Shown: positions 16,792-26,116, numbered from the stretch's first letter. The stretch is 64,000 bases of DNA from Methanomassiliicoccales archaeon (GCA_013415865.1 CP058896.1:907957-971956), one strand, 5' to 3'. Program-made: numbers and translations. The notes: generated by a model not told the origin, from the letters alone.

Positions 16792-18648
16792 TCACCATTT
16801 GGTCATCATCGCCACTATGACCGACCCGCTGACAACAAAGGCCGCCGACAATGGTGTGAAGGATCTTTCGCCCATCGACTCTGCATCCATGCCAAGGTAC
16901 CACAATGGTATGGATGTCTGTCCCTGCTGTGAGGATGTCTTGGCCTTGCCTTGGAAGAGCAGGACCGCGTCCATCGGGACCCAAACCTTTTGGACCTTGG
17001 GCGAGGCTATGATGACGCCGTTCAGAATGATGTCCTTGCCGTCGATGGTGATGACATCCTTGTGATAATGCAACCTCATGGTCTTAAGGCCTGGTTTTTC
17101 GACGACCAGCACCGGGTTGGCCGGGTCGCTCACATCGAACCTCACGGTCGCCCCCATGGACACGAAGGTCGCGTTCGCATCGATGAACAGATTCTTCGTT
17201 GCTTTCCCAAGGTCCAGGTGCAAGGCGGCCGCCGTCAGCTTTGCTATCTCGACGTTCTCGAACAGACCTATCGGTCTTTGCGGACCGTAGGAGTAGAGCG
17301 TCACATCCTCCCCAGTGTGACCTGTCGTGGTCCATCCTATGCTGCATCTCTTGCTCATCATCGGGCCGATGACATAATCCATGTTGTTCGGTCCCGCCCT
17401 CGCCGCCTTTATGGCCTGGACCTCTTCGACCGTCAGGTCGGTGATACCGTAATAGGCCGCGACCGTGTCCCTGACCTGTTGCTCGGTAGGATCGTTGGGC
17501 AGCAGATAGTATAGACCTGACCCAGTGACCTTGGCGCTCATGAGCGCCGGGGTCAGCATCTTCGTGAGGGGGAGCTTGGAATAGGTCGAGTCCGTGTAAC
17601 CGTTCCCGATGCTCATCCCGCCATTGCCATGGTCCGTGAAGGCCAACAGCATCGTGTGCCTGTCCCTCTTTGCGAAGTCCAAGGCCACCTTCACGGCCGC
17701 ATCGAAGGCAAGGGTCTCGCTCACCACGCCCACAGGGTCATTGGCGTGCGATGACCAGTCCACCTGACTTCCCTCGACCATCAGGAAGAAACCCTTCGGG
17801 TTCCGGGAAAGTATGTCTATCGCTTTGCTGGTCATTTCGCTCAAGGAAGGTTGTCCGTTATTCATCGGCAATGACCTGTCAAAGTCCTTGGCCATCGCAT
17901 CGGGGGCAAAAAGGCCCCAGACCTTCTCCACATTCTCTGGGTCCAGTGACATCAGCTCATTTCTGTCATCGATGTAGAGATATCCCCTCGTGATCAGAAC
18001 GTTCACAAGGTTCTCACCGTCGGTCCTCTTCCCTCCCTCACTGATAGGCAAGAGATATTGAGACCCGCCCCCGAACACAACGTCCAGGTCCATGTAGACC
18101 TGCTGCTCCGCAATGACGTTGTAGTTGCCACGGTCAGGCCAGTGTGCGGAGAAGCCCGCGGGGGTCGCATGCTGGATGTTTGCGGTGGCGACAAGGCCCA
18201 CCGACATGCCCTTGGCCTTTGCCGCCTCGACCAGCGATGCCACGGGACTGTACATGAGGTCGCTGCTCGGGACCTCCACGCCCGGAACGGTGACCGTCCC
18301 TGGCAAGACCCCTACGTACTTGTCCGATGTCTTATGGCCTGTGGCGAAGGCCGTGGCAGCTGGAGCGGAATCGCTGATGATCGAATCGGCCCCATAGGTC
18401 CTTATCATACCAGATGGCATGGAGTCAAGGGCCAGAGGACCGCTGCTGTACCACCTTGCCAATGTGGTGTGGGCGTCCCCGCACCCGTCCGGTATCATCA
18501 TTATGACGTTCCTGATGTCTGCGTTGGGATCGGGAGATGTTGCCGGTGCGAACATCATCAGCAATGCGGAGCAGAAGAAGACGGCGATGATGGCCATCGT
18601 CAGTATCTTCTGCATCCTGATCTTTGATCGTTCTCTAGGTTCGGTCAT
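16792..18648 (-). CDS. phoA: exported, membrane-anchored alkaline phosphatase
   Basis: This 618-residue alkaline phosphatase has an N-terminal signal segment (about 13-34), metal ligand Asp54 in MMIPDGCG, and the phosphorylated serine in DSAPAATAFATGHKT (Asp93-Ser94-Ala95). Further ligands are in TDHGNGG and GHTGEDV. A C-terminal hydrophobic helix (AAFVVSGSVIVAMM) would tether it outside the membrane. It hydrolyses phosphomonoesters to release phosphate. The catalytic domain ends near residue 480; the remaining region before the helix looks like a beta-rich extra domain. No Pho-type regulator is nearby. Confidence 0.94.
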   Translation of the reverse strand: MTEPRERSKIRMQKILTMAIIAVFFCSALLMMFAPATSPDPNADIRNVIMMIPDGCGDAHTTLARWYSSGPLALDSMPSGMIRTYGADSIISDSAPAATAFATGHKTSDKYVGVLPGTVTVPGVEVPSSDLMYSPVASLVEAAKAKGMSVGLVATANIQHATPAGFSAHWPDRGNYNVIAEQQVYMDLDVVFGGGSQYLLPISEGGKRTDGENLVNVLITRGYLYIDDRNELMSLDPENVEKVWGLFAPDAMAKDFDRSLPMNNGQPSLSEMTSKAIDILSRNPKGFFLMVEGSQVDWSSHANDPVGVVSETLAFDAAVKVALDFAKRDRHTMLLAFTDHGNGGMSIGNGYTDSTYSKLPLTKMLTPALMSAKVTGSGLYYLLPNDPTEQQVRDTVAAYYGITDLTVEEVQAIKAARAGPNNMDYVIGPMMSKRCSIGWTTTGHTGEDVTLYSYGPQRPIGLFENVEIAKLTAAALHLDLGKATKNLFIDANATFVSMGATVRFDVSDPANPVLVVEKPGLKTMRLHYHKDVITIDGKDIILNGVIIASPKVQKVWVPMDAVLLFQGKAKTSSQQGQTSIPLWYLGMDAESMGERSFTPLSAAFVVSGSVIVAMMTKW

Positions 18649-18869
18649 ATTTTACCCGTTGAAAAATGACCAAAGATGGGCTGCATTAATCCTATCTTCA
18701 TAGAATATAGACCATATTTTTCAGAATGACCGGCATTTCCCCTATTTTCCTAACAGGATAAAACTGATATTAATCACTCCATCGCACCATGAGACCATAT
18801 ATTGACCTGGTCTGTACGGAGAGGTCTGAAGATCCATCGACCGGTCTTCCTGACGTTCTTCTCGCAAGG

Positions 18870-18878
18870 TTTTAAAAG
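18870..18878 (+). promoter_or_regulatory. TATA box deciding the hypE start
   Basis: TTTTAAAAG is centred 27 bases before the ATG at 18901. This makes that ATG a leaderless start and places an upstream ATG at 18889 before the expected transcription start. Confidence 0.55.
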
Positions 18879-18900
18879 AGAATGTCCGATGTTCGCCCTC

Positions 18901-19947
18901 ATGAAAAGGGTGACGATGGGGCATGGTGCTGGTGGGGAGCTCATGCAGGAGCTCATAACGAAGCACATCGCCCCTTTCCTTCCAAAGGTAAAGACCGAGG
19001 TCCCACTGGACTCTTTTGATGATTCGGCGGTGGTCGACGACGTCGTGTTCACGACGGACGCGCATACCGTAAAACCATTGTTCTTCCCAGGAGGGGACAT
19101 CGGGTCCATCGCTGTGTGCGGTACCGTCAATGACATATCTGTCATGGGGGGAGAACCATTGGCGATCTCTTCTGCTCTGATACTTGAGGAAGGGCTCGAG
19201 CTCGAGGTCCTTGAGAAGGTAATGCAGAGCATGGGAGCGTCCTCAAAGCTGGCAGGTGTTCCCATTGTGACAGGGGACACAAAGGTCATGGAATCTGGTA
19301 AGATCGAAAGGATGGTGGTGACGACCTCGGCAATAGGGCGCCGCCATAATTGGCTGGACCACAACCTCGAGGTCGCATCTAGGTCAAGGAAGGTGGACTC
19401 CAGGTGGCTCACCGATGATAATCTGAGAGAGGGTGATGTCATCATCATATCTGGCAATGTAGGGGACCATGGGATCGCCCTGCTTTCTTTCAGGGAAGGT
19501 TACGGTTTCGAGAGCGAGGTACAGAGCGACGTCGCTCCCCTGAACGGACTCATCTCGGATGTGCTCAGAGTGGGCGGCGTGGTATGTATGAAGGACCCGA
19601 CCAGGGGTGGCCTTGCGAACGCGATCAATGAATGGTCCTCGAAATCAAAGGTCGGCGTCGAGCTCGAGGAGACGTCCATCCCTATGAGCGAACCGGTAAG
19701 GAACGCGGCGGAGATGCTAGGACTGGACCCGCTTACCATCGGGAACGAGGGGAAAGTGCTCATCGGGGTCGTCCCTGAGATGGCAGAGGATGTGCTGAAG
19801 GTGGTCAGGTCACATCCGTATGGCAAGAACGCCGCCATGATCGGAAGGGCTGTCTCAAGCACCAAGCATGTATTGCTAAGGACCGAGGTAGGTGGGAAGA
19901 GGATATTGGAGCCGCCGGTCGGGGACCCGGTCCCAAGGATCTGCTGA
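18901..19947 (+). CDS. hypE: hydrogenase maturation protein HypE
   Basis: The 348-residue product starts MKRVTMGHGAGGELMQ and ends in PRIC. That C-terminal Pro-Arg-x-Cys is the HypE signature; the Cys is carbamoylated by HypF and dehydrated to a thiocyanate that supplies CN ligands to [NiFe] hydrogenase. ATP-grasp/PurM-like motifs include DDSAVVDD, FFPGGDIGSIAVCGTVNDISVMG and DPTRGGLANAINEW. The gene stands alone here, with HypB 28 kb away and no HypF, HypC, HypD or hydrogenase subunits in the window. Confidence 0.95.
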   Translation: MKRVTMGHGAGGELMQELITKHIAPFLPKVKTEVPLDSFDDSAVVDDVVFTTDAHTVKPLFFPGGDIGSIAVCGTVNDISVMGGEPLAISSALILEEGLELEVLEKVMQSMGASSKLAGVPIVTGDTKVMESGKIERMVVTTSAIGRRHNWLDHNLEVASRSRKVDSRWLTDDNLREGDVIIISGNVGDHGIALLSFREGYGFESEVQSDVAPLNGLISDVLRVGGVVCMKDPTRGGLANAINEWSSKSKVGVELEETSIPMSEPVRNAAEMLGLDPLTIGNEGKVLIGVVPEMAEDVLKVVRSHPYGKNAAMIGRAVSSTKHVLLRTEVGGKRILEPPVGDPVPRIC

Positions 19948-20538
19948 TCATACCGCACCGCCGATAATGTAACATATCGCGAAGGCCGCTAGCCCTATCA
20001 CGGCCATCCTCGCGCCCTTCAGCAATGGGTTGCCCTTGCTGGACCTGCCCATGAAATACCCTGTCAGGAACAGCATGGTTATCGCCAGGACGACGGACAC
20101 CTCTGCAGCCAGATCGATGTCCTTCTCAGATATCAGAAGAAAGGGTGTTATCGTTACAGCACCAGCCACGAGCGGGGCCATCGAGTTCACCATCGAGATC
20201 AGGTTTATGCTCATCTTCGAGGTCCTACCGATGGAGGTGTCCCTCACAGGTGTCAGCATCGCCCTCCCTATCTCCTCGATCCTCCTCCTCTGTTCCAATG
20301 TCTCCGCCTCATAGACGCTTGTGCCAGTGGATATCGATAGTGCGATGGCACTTGTCACCAATGTTGTTATTATGATCTCGAGCCTTGGCTCCGACGATAG
20401 GGCCGAGCCTATGATGATGCCGAGCATGACGAAGGTGGCATCGAACATGGTGTTCACGAAATATCTTCTCATGGAGGGCAACGTCTCAGGCATTTCCAGG
20501 GCCGCCCGTAACTTGCCCTTCAGACGATTCACTGGCAA
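19948..20538 (-). CDS. VIT1/CCC1-family-like membrane protein (TIGR00267-like)
   Basis: This 196-residue protein has five or so hydrophobic helices (about 30-50, 54-72, 110-128, 140-160, 174-195). The segment RRYFVNTMFDATFVMLGIIIGSAL and the charged EAETLEQRRRIEEIGRAM stretch are typical of the short archaeal VIT-like family. Relatives move Fe2+ or Mn2+ across membranes, but this subgroup lacks a tested substrate. TTG at 20538 is the likely start, with GGAG 8 bases upstream; GTG at 20532 is an alternative. The gene ends 1 bp after the hypE stop on the opposite strand. Confidence 0.75.
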   Translation of the reverse strand: MPVNRLKGKLRAALEMPETLPSMRRYFVNTMFDATFVMLGIIIGSALSSEPRLEIIITTLVTSAIALSISTGTSVYEAETLEQRRRIEEIGRAMLTPVRDTSIGRTSKMSINLISMVNSMAPLVAGAVTITPFLLISEKDIDLAAEVSVVLAITMLFLTGYFMGRSSKGNPLLKGARMAVIGLAAFAICYIIGGAV

Positions 20539-20630
20539 TTGTTCCGCTCCGGACTTTGCATGATATTACATGTTAAATAAGATTGCCCATGGCCAATGAT
20601 ATTATCCTCTGAGGAATGGCTGCGTCAAAT

Positions 20631-20640
20631 TCTTATATTC
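20631..20640 (+). promoter_or_regulatory. TATA box of the secreted protease gene
   Basis: TCTTATATTC is centred 27 bases before an ATG at 20663, predicting transcription from about there. The mRNA would then be leaderless for that ATG, or have a leader of about 57 nt for the GTG at 20720, which has a GGAGG. Confidence 0.5.
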
Positions 20641-20719
20641 CAGAATGGTGTATTGATTCTCAATGGCAGCTAGAGGAGACTATTTTCTTCAGCTGCAGGA
20701 ACATAAGGAGGAAAGCATC

Positions 20720-22810
20720 GTGTCAAAAATGACATTGAAGATGGCTAGCTTCATGGTGGTGGCCTTGATGATGTTGGCAGGGATCTTGATCTTCGTTCCC
20801 TCGGCCGACGCAAAGCCCGTCGATGACCTGGATGGTCGGAGCAGGGCGGTACTTGAGCCTAATGCCATGACGCTTGCGCAAGAGGATCTTAAAACCATGA
20901 TGACAGGCGGTCTGGACCTGGATGAGGGAGTGGATGTGGTGGCCTCGACCATCGGTGCCGATGAGACCGCGACCTCGGACCCGATCTACACCAACAAGAC
21001 CTACATCGCTGCGAACCTGTACACTGGCAACTATCATTTGGTCAGCGTGATGAAGATGGGCGAGGGCGAGCATTGCGAGGTCTGGGTCGGAAAGAACCTT
21101 TATTTCCCGACGGGGGACCCGAGGAACGTCTACACCTCAAGGTTCAACATCTCCACCGACCAGGTCAACTATATAATGAACGAGTTCGACAACAACATCT
21201 ATCCGAAGATGTCAGATTTCTTCGGTGTGCCTGGCGATAGGAACGGCTCCGCGGCGATGCTCGCGGAATACTTTGGTCCAGGTTGGGATTACTTCAACAA
21301 CACAGATGGTGGGAAGGTCATGATAGTGATCTACAACATAAGGGATGAGAACTATTATTACCCAACATATCCGTATTATGTTGTAGGATACTTCTCCAGC
21401 ACCCTTTCTGATGCATATGACAGGAACATCATCCACATAGACATGTGGGATTGGGCCAACAGGACCGGTGAGCAGCCGTCCAACCCTGCCAGGTCATATC
21501 TGTACGAGGCGACCGTGGCGCACGAGTACCAGCACCTCCTGCACAACTGGTATGACCCGCAGGAGGAGAGCTTCGTCAATGAGGGCTGCTCCGATTATGC
21601 CGAGCTCGTATGCGGATATGGGGAGATGAGCCTTGCCAGCCACATAGGCAACTTCCTGGACGAGCCCTCGAACTCCCTGACGGTATGGGGGGACGGGGAC
21701 CAGCTTGCAGATTATGGTGCGGCCGCCCTGTTCACCATATACCTGAACGATAAGTTCGGAGGTGCTGAGACGATCCAGGCGTTGGTGAAGAACACCAAGA
21801 CCGGCATCGCGGGCATTGAGGACACGCTTGCCGCCCGGGGCTATGGCGATTGGACGTTCAACAAGGTGTTCAAGGCCTGGCGTCTAACGAACCTCATCGA
21901 TGGGAACCAACCTGGAAATGGTATGTACAAGTATGACACGCTGTCCCTCGCCGACATGGGCGCGCTGTTCATGATCTCTCACGATATGAACAGTGGCACG
22001 TTCAACAGAAACGATGATATGGGAGGGGAGATCGGCGAATATGGTACCGATTACATCCAGACCCACCGCGGGTTCATGAGGACCAGGGAGAGGTTCAACA
22101 CCTATATGACTTTCTGGGGGGACCAGTACGATTACGAAGCCGGATGGCAGAATTTTGGGTCCTATTGGTGGAGCAACCAAGGAGACCAGATGGACAACAG
22201 CCTGCAGGGGACCATAGACCTGACCGGGACCATCGGAACCATACACGAGCTGACGATATTGACACGTTGGGACATGGAGGACTATTGGGACTTCGGATTT
22301 GTGCAGGTCTCGACCGATGGGGGAAAGACCTGGACCTCGTTAGAGAATGCATACACGACCTATGACCATGACCCGAATGCGATGCAGTCCATCGTCGACA
22401 ACCTACCAGGGATCACTTCCTACAGCCCGTGGCAGTATGTGACCTGGGACCTGAGCGCATATGACGAGCAGGTCATCGAGGTGAGGTTCCGTTACATGAC
22501 CGACTGGGCCACATCCTACTCAGGATGGTATATCGACGACGTCTACCTGGACGGCTATTGGATCGATAACGCTGGGTACGAGTACGTGTTCTCACCGGTC
22601 AGAGAGCAGACGGACTACCTTGTGACGATGGTTCTCTATAGGAACGACCTTGCGATAGGGATAATCGATGTACCAGTGGACTCATTGTATGATGATGGGT
22701 GGTACAAGCCCTTCAAGCTCCGCGCGGTCAACAGCATATGCACATTGATCTCGCCGACCGAAGGGTTCGTCAACTACTGGTACTATGTCGGCAATCTTGA
22801 GGTCGCATAA
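20720..22810 (+). CDS. large exported HExxH metalloprotease (M6/M30-like) with immune-inhibitor-type C-terminal domain
   Basis: This 696-residue protein has a signal segment at about residues 10-32 and a zinc site HEYQHLLH at His268-Glu-x-x-His272. FVNEGCSDYAEL follows, whose Glu is the likely third ligand. The C-terminal half (TIHELTILTRWDMEDYWDFGFVQVSTDGG, WYIDDVYLDG) resembles the beta-sandwich that follows the catalytic domain in immune-inhibitor-A-type proteases. It probably degrades proteins outside the cell. The GTG at 20720 has GGAGG 8 bases upstream; a longer form from ATG 20663 would put 19 extra residues before the signal segment. It is not in an operon. Confidence 0.85.
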   Translation: MSKMTLKMASFMVVALMMLAGILIFVPSADAKPVDDLDGRSRAVLEPNAMTLAQEDLKTMMTGGLDLDEGVDVVASTIGADETATSDPIYTNKTYIAANLYTGNYHLVSVMKMGEGEHCEVWVGKNLYFPTGDPRNVYTSRFNISTDQVNYIMNEFDNNIYPKMSDFFGVPGDRNGSAAMLAEYFGPGWDYFNNTDGGKVMIVIYNIRDENYYYPTYPYYVVGYFSSTLSDAYDRNIIHIDMWDWANRTGEQPSNPARSYLYEATVAHEYQHLLHNWYDPQEESFVNEGCSDYAELVCGYGEMSLASHIGNFLDEPSNSLTVWGDGDQLADYGAAALFTIYLNDKFGGAETIQALVKNTKTGIAGIEDTLAARGYGDWTFNKVFKAWRLTNLIDGNQPGNGMYKYDTLSLADMGALFMISHDMNSGTFNRNDDMGGEIGEYGTDYIQTHRGFMRTRERFNTYMTFWGDQYDYEAGWQNFGSYWWSNQGDQMDNSLQGTIDLTGTIGTIHELTILTRWDMEDYWDFGFVQVSTDGGKTWTSLENAYTTYDHDPNAMQSIVDNLPGITSYSPWQYVTWDLSAYDEQVIEVRFRYMTDWATSYSGWYIDDVYLDGYWIDNAGYEYVFSPVREQTDYLVTMVLYRNDLAIGIIDVPVDSLYDDGWYKPFKLRAVNSICTLISPTEGFVNYWYYVGNLEVA

Positions 22811-22825
22811 ACACCTTACCTCAAA

Positions 22826-22850
22826 CCTTTTTATCGTAACCTTTTTTTAA
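22826..22850 (+). terminator. double T-tract after the protease gene
   Basis: Two T-runs (22828-22832 and 22842-22848) follow the protease stop codon by about 15-40 bases, as in archaeal U-tract termination. The second run with following AAA (CTTTTTTTAAACG) also lies about 27 bases before tRNA-Val and can serve as its TATA box. Confidence 0.5.
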
Positions 22851-22875
22851 ACGAGCATGGTTCACAGTGCATCCT

Positions 22876-22948
22876 GGGCTCATGGTCTAGCGGTTATGAC
22901 AACGCCCTTACACGGCGTAGGCCGCCGGTTCGAATCCGGCTGAGCCCA
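22876..22948 (+). tRNA. tRNA-Val(TAC)
   Basis: Cloverleaf: acceptor GGGCTCA/TGAGCCC, anticodon stem ACGCC/GGCGT with loop CTTACAC (anticodon TAC), and T-arm GCCGG-TTCGAAT-CCGGC. Discriminator A at 22948. The following bases are CCT, so CCA is not fully encoded. No intron. Confidence 0.95.
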
Positions 22949-23014
22949 CCTTTTGTCACCGTCCATCAATCTTTGAACGATGTAAAAGGTTAAGATCAAG
23001 TATCAGACCATGGT

Positions 23015-23869
23015 TTGGATATTGTGCTTTTAAAAAGACTCGCTGCTAAAGACCATGTCGTATTTATCACAATCACATTGATCTGGAGCTGGACCTGTCT
23101 CTCGCTCGCCATAGGTGCTCAGACCGTAGGGATCGACCTGTTGGTCACGACCTTCAGGATTATGGCAGGGCTGGGGCCGCTATTGACCGCTATCGTCATG
23201 CTCCGGGCGGCAAGTTCCGATGAGCGAGCATCGTATGTAATGAGATTGAAGACCCTAAAAGGCATCGGCCCTGTCTGGCTTCTGGTCATCGTTGCGACGG
23301 CTCCAGGTCTGACGCTCTTGGCCATATCACTTGACCTGTCGATAGGCGGATGCGGTGGAATGATCGAGAAAGCAGCGTCAGAATATCTGATGTCGCCCTG
23401 GGGCTTTATCGGTTTTATCATGCTCGTTCTGCTCTTCGGACCTATGCCGGAGGAACTCGGATGGAGAGGGTACGGAGTATGGAAGGCACAAGAACACCAT
23501 CCTCCAATTTCGACGGGTGTGATCATAGGCTTCGCATGGATGCTTTGGCATGTCCCTCTTTTCTTCATCGATGGGACGTATCAGGAAGGTCTTGGGCTCG
23601 GATCCTTGCTTTTCTATGATTATTTTGTTATGATGTTTTCTCAATCGGTCATAATGGTGTGGATCTATAACAACACTGCTGGTAGCATACCGGCCGCCAT
23701 AATATTCCATTTCATGGTGAACTTCACGGGCGAGCTGCTCTTCCTCAGCATTACCGGCGATGTGCTCTTGACGTGCCTCTGGTCTGCGATGGCGCTGATC
23801 GTCGCCGTGAGATATGGATGTGGAAATATCAGGTCAAGGTCTTCTGGAATGAAAGTTAACCCTTATTGA
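23015..23869 (+). CDS. CPBP-family intramembrane metalloprotease
   Basis: This 284-residue, about eight-helix protein has the CAAX protease/bacteriocin-processing (Abi) motifs: EExxxR at Glu146-Glu147...Arg151 (PEELGWRGYG), FAWMLWHVPLFF with His179, and IIFHFMVNF. These residues form the intramembrane metal site of Rce1-like proteases; substrates in archaea are unknown. The start is uncertain: TTG at 23015 is used here, GTG at 23024 is equally plausible. A TATA-like GTAAAAGG lies about 28 bases upstream. The 3' end overlaps the flavin reductase gene by 14 bp in convergent orientation. Confidence 0.85.
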   Translation: MDIVLLKRLAAKDHVVFITITLIWSWTCLSLAIGAQTVGIDLLVTTFRIMAGLGPLLTAIVMLRAASSDERASYVMRLKTLKGIGPVWLLVIVATAPGLTLLAISLDLSIGGCGGMIEKAASEYLMSPWGFIGFIMLVLLFGPMPEELGWRGYGVWKAQEHHPPISTGVIIGFAWMLWHVPLFFIDGTYQEGLGLGSLLFYDYFVMMFSQSVIMVWIYNNTAGSIPAAIIFHFMVNFTGELLFLSITGDVLLTCLWSAMALIVAVRYGCGNIRSRSSGMKVNPY

Positions 23870-24422
23870 AATCCTTGCCGATCTTGAATGCGTCCGCAAC
23901 CTTCGCACCGAACGACATATATGGGCCGCCTGGAAATGAATATAGCAATGGATCGATCTTCCTGATGTCCACGTCATCCCCTGTGAGCGATGAGCTCTCG
24001 ACATAGACGTCCTCGATCTTCCCTACCACCAGGTCCACACCTTCGAACTCGACGATCCTCTCGAGGGTGCAATCGACCGTGACGGGACAATCGTCGATCA
24101 TAGGGCTGCCTGTCACACCATAAAATATTCTATCGAACACTTTTGACTTGTCCACATCATATCCAGAACACATCCCTACATAGTCTGTCTTGACGCAAGA
24201 TGATGTGTCTGGGAGGTTAACACTGAAAGCTTTGGACGCAATGATGCCGTCCTTCGTTCTTCTTTTCTTTCCCATGACAACGCCGATCATCGGCGGTTCA
24301 TCATCTATCATGGTGAACCATGCTATCGTGCAGAAGTTAGGTCTGCCATCGGTCATCGAGCCTACCATGCAGACGGGCATCACCATAGGAGGTAGCTTCC
24401 TTTTCACATTCCTCTTTACCAT
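23856..24422 (-). CDS. flavin reductase family protein (FMN-binding split barrel)
   Basis: This 188-residue protein shows the flavin reductase-like split-barrel pattern: PPMVMPVCMVGSMTDGRPNFCTIAWFTMIDDEPPMIGVVMGKKRRTKDGI, then AFSVNLPDTS and CTLERIVEFEGVDLVVGKI. Such proteins bind FMN and carry out electron transfer or flavin reduction; methanogens and relatives have many paralogues. The ATG at 24422 lies a few bases after the predicted transcription start driven by the palindromic TATA box at 24450-24460, which it may share with the small Cys protein on the other strand. Confidence 0.9.
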   Translation of the reverse strand: MVKRNVKRKLPPMVMPVCMVGSMTDGRPNFCTIAWFTMIDDEPPMIGVVMGKKRRTKDGIIASKAFSVNLPDTSSCVKTDYVGMCSGYDVDKSKVFDRIFYGVTGSPMIDDCPVTVDCTLERIVEFEGVDLVVGKIEDVYVESSSLTGDDVDIRKIDPLLYSFPGGPYMSFGAKVADAFKIGKDFNKG

Positions 24423-24449
24423 ATGGACCGCTCTGAGATCACAGTGATA

Positions 24450-24460
24450 GATATTATATC
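24450..24460. promoter_or_regulatory. palindromic TATA box between divergent genes
   Basis: GATATTATATC reads GATATAATATC on the other strand. It is centred about 33 bases before the flavin reductase ATG (minus) and 28 bases before the ATG at 24483 (plus), so one element could serve both directions. Confidence 0.5.
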
Positions 24461-24482
24461 ATCCGGGCCCTATGCCTTCAGG

Positions 24483-24671
24483 ATGACCGAGGCAACGAAA
24501 AGGACAAGATGCCTTTGGAGGGCCGATGATGGGAGATGTGCCAACTGCAAGGCAAAAAGGTTCAGGCACGATGTCCTTGGGATGCAGGATTATGACAATT
24601 GCATATCGGAAAGGGACTATCCATCTTGTGATTTTTTTAAGGAGAAGCCTGTCCCCCCAGGAAAGAGCTGA
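24483..24671 (+). CDS. small Cys-rich hypothetical protein
   Basis: The 62-residue product has cysteines in CLW, CANCKAKRF, NCIS and SCDFF, a pattern that could hold a zinc or iron-sulfur centre. The ATG at 24483 is preferred because the palindromic TATA box is centred 28 bases upstream; an in-frame ATG at 24423 would lie upstream of that TATA box and abut the divergent flavin reductase start. I do not recognise the family. The compact size and promoter position argue that it is real. Confidence 0.55.
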   Translation: MTEATKRTRCLWRADDGRCANCKAKRFRHDVLGMQDYDNCISERDYPSCDFFKEKPVPPGKS

Positions 24672-24755
24672 TCTTTCAAAGGGCATGCAGGTCAAAGACA
24701 GCGTCGTCAATAAAGTTTAGAACCATAAAGGGATTAGGGTCCCAGAGGCTGAGTC

Positions 24756-25943
24756 ATGGTCGAGTTCCTGCCGTTCAGAGGATTGATACCTTCATTGAAG
24801 GGAAACGAGAAGATAGATGACAGGGTCTCACCACCGTACGATGTCATAAGCCCCGAACAATTGGTCAGGTACAGGTCAAGCCCCTTTAATGTGACGAACA
24901 TCACGCTGGGCGGGAATGATGGGGACTATTCGGAGGCGGGCAGAAGATTGGAGAGCTGGTTGTCAGGTGGTCATCTGGTGCAGGAGCCGGAGCCATATTT
25001 CTATCTTTATGAGCAGGAGTTCCTTGAAGATGGAGTGCTCTTGAACAGAAAGGGGTTGGTCGGCGTTCTCAAAGCCGAAGGTTACAGCCCTGATGGCGTC
25101 ATCCCACACGAGGAGACTTTCTCGAACGTGAAGGAGGACAGATTGAACCTGCTCAAAGGAACCGAGACCCATTGCGAGTCTATCTTCGGGCTGGTCGATG
25201 AGATGAGCTTCTTGAATAGCATCTCACCTGAGAAGATGTTCGAGTTCAGGGACGAGGACGGGGTCTCCCATAGAATGTACAGGATACATTCCCAACATGA
25301 CATCGATATGGTCAGGACGGCATTATCGAAAAAAAGAATGCTGATAGCTGATGGTCACCATCGTTACGAGACGGCATGCAGATATGCTTTGGAGAATCCA
25401 AGGGACCCATTGAAGGGCTACGTCCTTGCCACAATAGTTTCCACTGACGACCCAGGGTTGGTAGTGAGGCCCACTCACAGACTGGTGGGGGGGATGAACA
25501 TCGAGGACGAGCAGCTCCTTGTCGCACTTTCATTGGACTTCGCTCTTTCAAGGGCCACCTCCCTCGATGACCTTTTGGAACGGATGAGGTCCTCTGGAGG
25601 ACGGGACCTGGGCCTTTACACCAGGTCAGGCATGTCCATCCTCCTTCGACCAAAGTCGGATGGAGAGGGTGCTTTGGGATCGCTTGACGCTTACAAGTGT
25701 GAGGAGCTGATCATCAAACCTCTTGTCCATAGAAGGAAGGGGTGGCGGGTCGCATATGACCATGATTCGAAAAGCGCGGCAGAGAGGACGAGGAGGGGGG
25801 ATTATGATTTTGCGATCCTCCTCAGCGCGCCGAGGCTGAGCACGATATGGGAGGTGGCCATGTCTAGCAAGAAGATGCCCAAGAAATCGACCTATTTCTG
25901 GCCCAAGATATGGTCTGGCCTGGTATACTACAGGATGAAATAA
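24756..25943 (+). CDS. DUF1015 family protein
   Basis: This 395-residue protein matches DUF1015 throughout: FLPFRGLIPSL at the start, DDRVSPPYDVISPEQ, PYFYLYEQEF, GVIPHEETFSNVKEDRLNLLKGTETHCESIFGLV, LIADGHHRYETACRYAL, and the FWPKIWSGLVYYRM end. The conserved H-E-E-T/F, H-H-R-Y and Asp residues look catalytic. Function is unestablished in archaea, although SerK-type kinases (ADP-dependent serine kinase) belong to a related ParB/sulfiredoxin superfamily, so a kinase-like activity is possible. CATAAAGG lies 27 bases upstream, giving a leaderless start. Confidence 0.9.
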   Translation: MVEFLPFRGLIPSLKGNEKIDDRVSPPYDVISPEQLVRYRSSPFNVTNITLGGNDGDYSEAGRRLESWLSGGHLVQEPEPYFYLYEQEFLEDGVLLNRKGLVGVLKAEGYSPDGVIPHEETFSNVKEDRLNLLKGTETHCESIFGLVDEMSFLNSISPEKMFEFRDEDGVSHRMYRIHSQHDIDMVRTALSKKRMLIADGHHRYETACRYALENPRDPLKGYVLATIVSTDDPGLVVRPTHRLVGGMNIEDEQLLVALSLDFALSRATSLDDLLERMRSSGGRDLGLYTRSGMSILLRPKSDGEGALGSLDAYKCEELIIKPLVHRRKGWRVAYDHDSKSAAERTRRGDYDFAILLSAPRLSTIWEVAMSSKKMPKKSTYFWPKIWSGLVYYRMK

Positions 25944-26041
25944 GGTCGGTCTGGAATCAACACATCAAGAGACATCCTGTCTCATCATGTAGTTACAGGA
26001 CCAAATGATTGTCCCTCAATGGCCATCAGATTATAGAAAAA

Positions 26042-26116
26042 TGGAGCCACTGGAGGGAATTGAACCCTCGACCTACGCCTTACCAAGGCGTCGCTATGCC
26101 TCTAAGCCACAGTGGC
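26042..26116 (-). tRNA. tRNA-Thr(GGT)
   Basis: Cloverleaf on the minus strand: acceptor GCCACTG/CAGTGGC, anticodon stem ACGCC/GGCGT with loop TTGGTAA (anticodon GGT), and T-arm GAGGG-TTCAATT-CCCTC. Discriminator T. The 3' CCA is encoded (26042-26044). No intron. Confidence 0.95.
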
